From contig CAIIXF020000007.1 of assembly GCA_903813345.2 (NCBI GenBank), positions 31,609,564 through 31,673,563 on the forward strand: a DNA stretch of 64,000 nucleotides, written 5' to 3'. The translations under genes were made by a program, and so were the position numbers. The notes under the pieces were generated by a model. That model ran no database searches. It was not told the origin of the DNA and was given only the letters and a program-made list of their open reading frames with translations. Every line of letters begins with the position of its first letter. Position 1 is the stretch's first letter. Of the stretch, positions 54,488 through 64,000 are shown piece after piece. This DNA is from Owenia fusiformis (Eukaryota > Annelida > Polychaeta > Sabellida > Oweniidae).

Positions 54488-56820
54488 GAGTATTTTTAAC
54501 TTTCTGGCACCATGACGGATCTCATGCTGGATCCACGTGGCACTTCAATAGTTGAAGGCAGTTCCTTAGACAACTAAATGCTAAATGTGAATATCCAAAA
54601 GTTCATTGTCTTCACGAGAGCAATAGTACACGTTGATTTTTCAAAAATATTTCAGTTTTTGTGTGCTTTAAAAATAAATTTTTCCAATGAGTTTCCAAGG
54701 TCCTTTAATTTAAAACAACCCTTTGCATTCGTTCAACTTCACTTAAAAGAGAGCTTCGTATTCAGTTTATTACTAGACCCTTTTATTACCCAGGGTAATC
54801 TAAATTGTGTTATTCTTTTTCCCTTAACATATTTTTGCGTCATCAGATAATTTAATCTCATTGTAGTAATGTGGTATACTAGTACTTTGATGATATCCTA
54901 TTCGTTTTCACTATTTGATTCATGCATTTAATAGCATGTTTTTATTTGAACTCGAACACTTACGAACTTGTGTGTTCTGTTTTTATCAGTACCCAGATAA
55001 AATTGGGCTCTAAACGTAATTGCCTTGTCCAACAACGTGCTGAGAAGAATGAATGTTTCAATCATTCATCGAATAAATCTTATTATGTAATTAACATTAA
55101 TGCAGATTGCGACATATTGAGCATTTCTGCTAATAAGTGAGAAGTGGATAGTCTGTTGCAATTTTGAAAACTATCAATTATCAAATATAAAAGTGACATT
55201 ATTTTGTTATCACAAATGTGACAAAAACAGATGGATAGTGATAAAACCATGTGATAACACGAGAAAAATGAACATCTGTGAATGGAAATGTAAATTAGAA
55301 AAAGAGCAACGATGCAAAAAGTGACAAGATTGTCACATAACACTGTATATCAGATATAAGTCAAACATATAGTCTTCTAATAGGATAGTTTCTAAATAGC
55401 AGAAAAAGCAATGAAATATAGTGCTGCCATCTTTTATTCAACTTTTAATTTGGGCTAGAGTTCCATTCACTTACATGCTAAAATCTTGGAAAAGTGACTT
55501 ATCTTTATGATTTATCAAAGAGTGTTAGTTTTAATCTGTATAAAACTTGAATGATATACCACATGATGACTCTGTTTATGTACATGTTGTGATTAAACAT
55601 GCAAATGTTGGTTGACATACAAATAATCCGAGGTTTTAAAGAATTTTAGCATTGCATCTATGGAGATTTGGCCCAAGTTTTTTTAAATTGTTATAGAAAA
55701 TTATTCAAATTACATAACTGTGTAAATCAAAGCTATTGTAGGAGAAAACATTTCGCTGAATTCAAATATGCCATTTAAAAGAAGGTAATGTTAGTCATTA
55801 GAGGTCTATTATGCAAATCTCTTAAAATCTCACGAAAACGAGATTTAGCGAGATTTCAAAAGTTATATAGATACTATACTATTGTGACTATGAAGTGGCG
55901 CAGTCCGAGTCATGCATACAGTATTTCCCGGGATAGCCCCGTTTAAAGTGTGACGTGGAATCAGATTCCCACGAAGACTAAACACGATAATGGTGGCCGT
56001 AATGATTTATTTCACTTTATACATCGGTAAATTATAGTCGATTGGGGTCGAAAAGATTATTCTAGCATTATCAGAAAACTGTGAAAGATTAAGGGGATAT
56101 ATTATCTGAAAGTCTGAAAATATGAGCGGTTACTGATTTAGAAAGACATTAATTACGCGTAAAATACGAGTAACAAATCAGCCGATTCCATTCAGGCGTT
56201 CCGAAATTGATACAATTGAGTAAAACCAGGGCCCATAAAGGGAACGATTGATGAAACCTAAAATGATAACGATGAACCAACTTATGCTATCGCCTAATAT
56301 GCAATTTGTACAGTTCATATGGTTAGTTTATGTGTTAAAGGCCAAAACCTGTTCTGATCTTTGTTGATTTTATCAGAATGATGCTGAAAGAAATGGAAGT
56401 TGCTGTTTGTACTCGTGGCTTGCTAAAATACATTGTGTGATGTTATGTAAACATACCCTTTGCATTCGTTCGACTTTGCTTCTCAAAAAGGAGCTTTCGT
56501 CTTCATAGTTTATAACAAGACTTTGCGCGCAGGGTAATGTAAACATCAACCTGAAAATATTGACTCCATGCCCCCTTCCATGGGCACTAGTATCTGATGG
56601 CTCGTTTATTAACAGACACGTAAATTTATTTATTCATCTGGTTCGCTTCTGTTCTGTTGATTTAGAATATGATCTTTTCCTATTGGTGTTTTCTACCTTA
56701 GCTTCAACGCAACGTGTACAACTATAGGTTATTCACCGAGATTAAAAGAGGTCCAATGTTCCAAATAGCGAAATCCGCAGTCTGTAGTTAGATGTTGCGA
56801 ATTTTATTTTACAATAGGAC
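54488..56820. other. Intergenic stretch with a dispersed repeat pair
   Basis: No gene recognised. 54719-54800 and 56456-56540 are diverged direct copies sharing CCCTTTGCATTCGTTC, GAGCTT(C/T)CGT and CAGGGTAAT. The frames 54578-54850 and 54922-55140 have no known domain. Confidence 0.5.
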
Positions 56821-56826
56821 TATCAC

Positions 56827-57050
56827 TGGCGGATCTGGGAGGGGGGAGGGCAAAAATTCGGCCCCAAAAAATTTTGAACGAAAAAAGGGACCTTTTGTCA
56901 TTACCGGGCCTTCTTACAGTGTAGGCCTTATTTCTTAATTTTAGACCACATTTTGAAGAAAATGGGCCTCAAAATTTCAAAATTATGGCCCACTTTTGGT
57001 TTTAGTTTTTTTCTCAGACCAGAAATTTGGGCACCCCCTTGTTGGTTCCC
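56827..57050 (+). repeat. G-run, GGCCC-rich dispersed element
   Basis: Starts CACTGGCGGATCTGGGAGGG and continues with alternating A-rich and GGCCC/GGGCC words. A relative in the opposite orientation lies at about 61645-61856 (ending GGCTGCCTGGATCCCC). Confidence 0.5.
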
Positions 57051-57054
57051 AGAT

Positions 57055-60000
57055 GTTATTGATAATCATGATTATTAATAATTAATAATTATAATGTTAT
57101 TGATAATCATCCATTGTTCATTGACTATATGGACTGTTGATTTCTTAAAATACAATCTCAGTGGACCCAGTATCACCAAAAGTTACAAGGTGGCAGTTGA
57201 GCAATGTGGTCATTCTGTTACTCATTATAAATCTTTCTGTTTCACCAGAGGGGTTGAGAAGAAATGAGATGTCATGGTTTTTCATAAAGCTATTCTAGGA
57301 AAAGGGAATTTGAAGATTGCACAACACAAGTAAATCGTGAACTATCACAGACCATGGAATAATCCAACTTCAACATGAACTATAACTTCTAGGTTAACAA
57401 TACATTTGCTCGCTCACCAGTTGGATTTCTATCAAAGTTGTAACAATGTAAAATAATGTCAACTTGGGAGGGATAAAACATTGACTATGCGCTTCATTTT
57501 TCCATGAACATACAAAGTAACATAGCCCTAGAAGTTTTAAAACGATTTGATGGGAATTATAGCACCTGTAAATCACATAAACTGGCAGATATCGGCTTAG
57601 GTCAAATGCAAATAGATATAACAAACTTCGAGTATTCGCGTATTAACACATAGAAAACCAAGGCCAGAACAGAATGTTGATCCTTACTTCTAAGATAAAT
57701 GAAACAACTTCACACCTGTAAATAGTATTCTCATGTGCAAATTTGATAATTACCCAATCATTTTCACTGACACCATATATCACCCAAAGCATACTTTATA
57801 CGGGAAAAATCAACTCATTAATTGGTATCACGTCAACAACTTTATAAATTGTGATTATTTGCTGCAGTTAAGTCATTGTCGTGTCCGATTATTTTATACA
57901 ATACCATACGCTGTCTGAACCATCGTTGATAATTTGTATTCTAAATGTAAAAACCGTTGTCAATAAAATCCCAGACAGTCCCGCATTATATTTTATATTA
58001 TGAGAGCCATATCTCCACTCTTAAAAGACGAATTGGGTTTCTTCCAAATTATAAACCTCCACACGAACAATGATTTACGTTTGGGAAGTACTCCACAGAT
58101 GTCGCTGTTGAGAAAAAATCGGTGTTTAAAATTGGGATAATGGTTGATGGAAATCCAGTTTTATCAGTGCAATCACCAGTGAAAATGTCCAGACTTTACA
58201 TTTTATTTTGTTTATCTCGTGTGTATATAATTTTATAAAAAGAATTACGAAATTATTTGGTTCACTACAAATATTTCACTTCTTGTGACGGTGGTCTTGA
58301 GTTTGAAATCTGTTGAAAATTGTTGAAAATTCGAATAGATGGCGGAAAAAGCGGTCAGATCTTTTGATTTTGGTGGCTCTTTTTTCTAGAGACATTTCGA
58401 GTTCCAAGGGGGGGGGGAGCTATAACGGAGCTATAACGTGGTACATGTGGTTTGGTAACTGAAATCTTAGTTTTTTTCATAATTGATCCGAAGATTTGCA
58501 TGTTTTTCAATTGAATTGTATGGGACCATTTAATAGTGGAGTTATCCCTTATTGCCCGGAACCTATACTGTTACTTCAGGTGCTCAGGAGTGAATAATTC
58601 ACGTGCGCGAAATAACAAAAAAATAATCTGATTGGTTAAACTTTACGATCACGCATGCGCACGTGTTTCATGTTTTTCTAATTCTTTTTTGCGTTCCATG
58701 GGAATATGTTTTGCACAAATGACGTTTTGCAAGAAACACTCTATTTATTTTGAAATATTTTTATTTTGAAATACACCGCTTATTAAGGCCAGAATTGTAG
58801 GTTTCATAATTAGAATGACAACGCAAGTGAAACCTGCTGTGTGTACTATTTCGTTTACACGTTACATTCATGCATTATTTATGACTACAAGGCTTCAGAG
58901 AGCATGTAGATCATAAGTGTTGATCGACAATGTTTCTTTTCTCAAGACTATGCTTTTCTTACTTACGTTTATTGATGTAATTTTAACCAATTTTTTTAAA
59001 AAAGGAGACAATGAAATCTAAATCGAATCTATGGCAACAACAAGATCCGTAATTATTACTCATTGCACCTCTTTGCCAATGACCAAAATGTAACACATAC
59101 GAATCGATCTCTTAGGGTACAAACAAACACATAAGGAGTGAAGTACTTCACTAACTGTTTTAATACATTTTCTAAGATAACCGTCGACATCTGGAATCCA
59201 GGTGATTTCAGACCAATAAACTCTGATAAAAATCGGTCAAACTGTAACAACAAACACCCCTTCCAAAGGTTTCACTCCCTGTCGGATAGCGTTTAAAAGC
59301 CCTGTTTATGTTTGAAGGAAGACCTCTGATTGCCAAACTTCTGAAGGGGAGTGTAACATGTAGAATTCTTCAAATTCCCAATTGAGACCAATTACGTGTT
59401 GCACGTGGCATTTACTAGCAAGATTAATGTTTATAATTAGAAAAATTGTTTTGCGTGCTGCTAATTTTACATATTTCTAACATTATTTTCCAATAAATAT
59501 CGAAAGAATCACCTGTATTTCATGGTTTCTGAACTCTGGAGATTTAAAACTCGATAGAGAATGATTTAATGTGACTTAATGCACAACGCTAGCATAACCT
59601 GCCATTAGTGACGAAACAAGCATGTGTTGTTTATCCCTGTTAGTGATACTTTTGAAAACAACATAATGTTATCATAATCCAGTCCAAATGACAGTCTGTG
59701 TTTCAATGCATGATTTGATTGATGGTTTTCGGGTATCCATCAAATATGATATCATTATGTAATCATCATAACTTTATGTCGTTTTCCATTTCAATTTCAA
59801 TTTCCTTTCTATAATTGCATTCTTTAAGATAAATCTTGACGGATATGTGATCATTTGGTGATAAGTTGAATCGAGCAGTATTCTCTCAGCACCCTTGACC
59901 TAATATTAAATAACCATCAATCATGATTACAACTCCATAAGCTCAGAAGGATTCTTGTGAATCGAAATTCTTTGAACAGTGAGTTATAAAATGTTTTCTA

Positions 60001-60940
60001 GATATAAGCCATGTCTTGTTGATACGAAAATCACTGTTTGACGAACAACTTAATAAGATAAATGATTTCTACGTTTTATCTTAAGGTGGTATAAATTATT
60101 CTAACATATGGAGCAATTTTGATATAAGCTCCGATCCTTTTTCATTAAAGCATAGATAATATGTGAACCAGCAGAGGCCTTATTCTATTCTACCAAGGAC
60201 AAATCCACTCTAGTATAACCATTGTGTCATATAATGAGCGATGAATATCCAATATCACCCACGTTTTCGTATCTATATTCCGTATTTAGAATGTGATCAT
60301 AAATCATTAATTCTCCTATGCCTATGATTTAGTCCTTTATTCTTGTTACGTATCTTTTGAGAAAAACTTGATCTAATCACCTATCATCAGACACAATTAT
60401 TAGAAATTCCGTCTCTGGCTAATTATTCCCTTTCGAATCACTGTCACCCAGACATTACTTTTGGGAGAAATAGAATCGAACAGAATCGACAAACTTTGCA
60501 TTAAGTTGATGGATAATCCCCCACATGCATTAAACAAGTCAACCTAATGTGAAATGTGCTACAAGATTTGAATGCAACTTATGCAATTTTTCAAAAAATG
60601 CAATGACAACAATCTCTGGTGACGTAAACCGTATTGAAATATTTGTCACGTATTTCATACAGCATCCATCATCCATCGAAGGTAAGACTGGAAAGAATAC
60701 CAGTTAAGCAGAATGTGAATACCCTTATTAATCAATGGGAAGTCATTGTGTGATTCATAGCCTGAACTGGGGGAACACAACCAAATGTTACAATATACAA
60801 ATGATCTGTCTTTTAGAGAAAATTAAGATTTGTGGCCATGCTTTGCTATCATGCTTTCATACCCACTCAAGTTTGTCGTCCGTCAGTTAAGTTTGAATCA
60901 AAACTCCCCACGGAAATCAAAAGATCTCACTTGTTGAATA
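57055..60940. other. Intergenic stretch without a recognisable gene
   Basis: The frames 57394-57624, 57733-57918 and 59056-59253 lack motifs. A possible small relic with ends like those of the 7318-9261 element lies at 59250-59358 (TTGCCAAACTTCTGAAGGGG and AGTGTAACA at its right end). No RNA gene seen. Confidence 0.45.
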
Positions 60941-60955
60941 CGCCATCAAAAGAAA

Positions 60956-61294
60956 ATGTCAGAATCACGACGACATTTTTCAGGATCGGATTCATTGTTT
61001 GAAAATATCGAGAATGCATTCGGGGATCGGGTGTCGACTTTTGGTTTGCAACCGAAGATACTTCAAGAAAAGCCGGAGACTGCCGAAGATTTTTTTTGCA
61101 AACGAAGTTGGCCGAGGGTACCACGAATGTGAAGAGGACCTCTCAAAAAGAGTGGCTCGGCATTCTCCGTCAGATTGAATCGGCAAAATTCGGTTGTATG
61201 GCTTACCTTCGGCGGCATGGCCCAACCTCGATTGAATGGAAAAGATGCTGTACCTTCAGGGATCGCATCTTCTTTGCTATTGCCTCATCATGAC
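60956..61294 (+). other. GC-richer orphan ORF pair, unrecognised
   Basis: An ATG at 60956 opens 58 codons (MSESRRHFSGSDSLFENIEN start) and ends at a TGA near 61130. A second frame, entered near a T8 run at 61090-61097, stays open to a stop at about 61293 (ends DRIFFAIASS). The segment is visibly GC-richer and more codon-like than its surroundings. It could be one exon of a gene with a frame change at the T run, a short pseudogene, or a piece of a mobile element. No domain recognised. Confidence 0.3.
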
Positions 61295-61644
61295 AAATTT
61301 CGACTCATTTATGAAAAATGAACGTGTGCGTAATATTCTTTAGATAAGTCAATGTGGTCGCTTTTAATTATGTGTTATAAAATCATTCTGTCAAATGGGT
61401 CAAATTGACCTGATGATCTGACAAGTGATCTAACCTCCATGATCCCATTCTAATGAAAAGGTTAATCAAGGCTCTTCGGATTTAGTAAGAGATGTCACCG
61501 AGTGCGAGGCTTTTGTCACGATATCATTTTTCATCTGATTTGCAATCGATTGATTCCAAAGGATCCGCTAACAGCTCTGTCTGATGTTGATCCTTTGTAG
61601 ATAACCATCTACGTCATAAAGATATTGAGACTGAATACAAAATT

Positions 61645-61856
61645 CCAGTCAGAAAAAAAAATTAGGCCAAAATTTTGAAAATTTAAGGCCCATTTTTGAT
61701 AGTTTGGCCTAAAAAAAGTTTTGCCCAAAAAGGCCCACTTTAAGGCCCTACAAAATATTTGGGCCAAAAAATTGTTTTAGGCCCTTTAATTTTTTCCTGG
61801 GCCCGCCCAAGACGGGGGGGGGGGGGTTGGCTGCCTGGATCCCCGTAGCCTCGCCT
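61645..61856 (-). repeat. Relative of the 56827 element, opposite orientation
   Basis: Many AGGCCC/GGGCC and AAAATTTTGAAAA words, then a G14 run at about 61816 and CTGGATCCCCGTAGCCTCGC at the end. Confidence 0.45.
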
Positions 61857-62074
61857 CTAAAATAAGGGAGGTGTCCAAACTATTTCCGCGCTTGTGAGGT
61901 AAAAAATAAGGGCCAAAATTTTGAAAAACAATGCCCAGTAATGCCCAATTCTCTTTTAAATGGCTATTTTTGGTTCATTTATAAGAAGGAACAAAGCTCG
62001 AGCTAAATTATGGCTTGTAAAATTTATATAAAGCAAAACTAAATGGTCCGGCATGGTCACCCGGAAAATTAAGG

Positions 62075-62440
62075 GTTTGGGCAGATTAAGCGCATTCTGG
62101 GCGATTTGAGGATCAAAATATATGATTTATTTTTGAAAACTTTGAATTTTTGGGATTATTTGGCGCATTCTGAGCGAATTCAGGATCAAAATATATGATT
62201 TATTCTTAAAGATTTTGACTATTTTGACTCATTTGACGCGTTCTGAGCGAATTTAGGAACAAAATATATTGATTTATTTTTGAAAATGTTTGAAATATTT
62301 GGTCTTAATTGGCGCTTTAAGTGATTTTAGGATCTAAATATTTGATTTACCTTTAAAGTTTTGAATTTTAGGGCTTATTTGGCGCGTTCAAAGCGGTTCA
62401 AGAATCAAAATATATGAATTCTTTCAATTTTTACACTTTG
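62075..62440 (+). repeat. ~75-bp minisatellite, five diverged units
   Basis: The unit core GGCGCATTCTGAGCGAATT, then AGGATCAAAATATATGATTT, then TTTTGAAA(A/G) repeats from about 62085, 62162, 62236, 62311 and 62380. Divergence rises towards the right. Confidence 0.8.
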
Positions 62441-64000
62441 GTCTTGACTCTTAATAATTAACGCGTATTCTGCGTATATGTAGCTACACCCCCGTATCAA
62501 AATACACCGTACATATGTCAACAAATGTTACCTCCTACTTCGAAATGAAAGAAAATCCTTCGAGAAAGCAAGAAAGGTAGGTAGGCCTGCAATTCTTTTG
62601 TTAATTATTTAAGATCATAACTAATTTGCATGTTTTTTTTTATCAAATGCAACCTTAACTGCAACGGCTATGATCGAAATTGCCAATAACATTGTCGAGG
62701 AACGAATAAAGTGGAAGTAATAAATAACAGTAAGATGCATAATAGTTAATAATGATATATTTTCAGCAAATGGAAAGGCCATTCAATCTGAAAAATAAAG
62801 ATATAAAACATCATTTTATTGCAAAACGATCTTGTAATTATTAATATTCACAAGTAGATGGGCGACATTTAGAATTATGAAATATTAAGCTAACGAGATG
62901 ACATAATGTTTTTGTTGAACCAACCTCAACCGTCAAAATCCAGAGCCCTTGTTATCTTCCATAATATTTTTGCTAAAGTCACAAATGTTTGTTATGTCCG
63001 GACTAATCTAATGAATCATAAATTGTTGAAGTAAAAGTTTAGCCCCAGGTATAGCTAAATTCTACATTTCCATTTTGCGGTAATTGAGTCAATCCCTTAA
63101 TTACAAATTGACTTATGAAGTACTCTTACACGGTTATATTCGTCAGAAAAAGAACCCTCGAATCAGCCTGCCAAAAGTAATTGTAGTCGGCCTTGAATTT
63201 GTAATTCTAATGGAACTGGTGGAAAACATCTATGCAAGTAAGCCTGAGTCAGCGAATGCCTAATAATTACGAATTGGGGAAAGTGCTCTATTAGTTGCCA
63301 TCTGCCTAACTAAAAACGACACTTAAATCAGGATAGAAAATCGAATTACAGAAGTTGACATTGAATTTGATAGCAATGAAAAGGCCACACCATCACATTG
63401 ACAATCAGATAAATCCGAAGCTGGTATATTATTGTTTGTAGTCATATATCGCTGTTATAGAGAATAATATATAAATCTAGGGGCCGGGCATCTAGCTATT
63501 AGCTGTGCAAACTGTTGGACATGTTGACATTCAGGTGTTATCATTATGTTCAACACTCGCCATATATCATTCCTGATGTATGGTTACTTTTAGCAACTTT
63601 AAAAGACCACAATTAAAATAATGTTCTTGCTTTAAATAATGAATGATTCTTGTTTCCCTGTTGTATGGACTTGGATTGATGTCCTCGTCGCACAGAATAC
63701 CACTATGTCAAAGGACAATGGCACAGAAAAACGTGCTCCATAGTTCATTACCCAAAAATCTCTGCCATTGTGCATTTGAATCACTGAATGCTCAACGGCT
63801 AAGATCCCGGAGGCGATTTCAATGGTTAAACGTCAATACCAAATGTCAATCCCGGATGATACCAATCTTAGCAATCAATTGAACAGAAATTAAATGGTTC
63901 TGTCCAGCAGCTATATTCCTCAGCTTCATCTTTCATTCTAAATTTATCTCTTATGGGGTTTAGTAGATAATTAAGAACGAGTATTGCCTCTTAATCAAAT
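62441..64000. other. Right-edge intergenic stretch
   Basis: AT-rich, no gene, RNA gene or clear repeat recognised. The frame 63643-63882 has no known motif. Confidence 0.45.

Noticed and set aside
54578-54850. 90-codon ORF at 54578
   Set aside because: Low-complexity Phe/Leu-rich sequence overlapping a dispersed repeat, with no motif or gene context.

Overview
The window reads as animal nuclear DNA. It is AT-rich, with short exons bounded by GT/AG sites, introns up to about 2 kb, animal-specific gene families (astacin, ShK, a serotonin-type GPCR, CD225/dispanin) and dense LINE and inverted-repeat transposon content. An aquatic invertebrate (lophotrochozoan or non-vertebrate deuterostome) fits best, but the sequence alone does not fix the phylum. 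There is no operon structure, CRISPR array, tRNA or rRNA that I can see.

Layout. 1-9.4 kb, + strand: the 3' part of a 12-exon gene encoding a secreted-type double protease, with an astacin metalloprotease domain, Thr/Pro-rich linkers, four ShK domains and a complete chymotrypsin-fold serine protease domain. Its introns hold a truncated LINE, a minisatellite and a 1.9-kb inverted-repeat element that ends 12 bp before the last splice acceptor. 9.6-13.8 kb: a 4.2-kb near-perfect palindromic element. 15.65-16.68 kb: another inverted-repeat element. 16.9-18.4 kb, - strand: a small secreted cysteine-rich protein with two pacifastin/VWC-like modules. 18.4-25.6 kb: gene-poor DNA with five palindromic elements. 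25.9-26.5 kb, + strand: a CD225/dispanin (IFITM-like) two-pass membrane protein. 26.7-30.1 kb: MITEs with clear 5-bp target duplications. 31.8-33.3 kb, - strand: an intronless 5-HT1-like receptor. 36.3-37.2 kb: a compound of direct and inverted repeats.

38.3-54.5 kb is a nested retroelement block. A 200-bp repeat (Y) and an 84-bp repeat (X) occur in the order Y...X.Y...X. Inside lie an apparently intact APE-type LINE with ORF1 and ORF2 (+ strand), a field of degenerate repeats, a ~79-bp satellite, and an apparently intact restriction-like-endonuclease LINE (- strand). The latter sits head-to-tail with a 505-bp 5'-truncated copy of itself, as expected from template jumping. 54.5-64 kb has no convincing gene, only dispersed repeats, a minisatellite and one GC-richer orphan ORF.

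The host genes look independent of each other. The strongest candidates for something new are the Y...XY...X split-repeat structure, the tandem RLE-LINE insertion in a satellite, and the astacin-ShK-serine protease fusion with ongoing ShK exon duplication.
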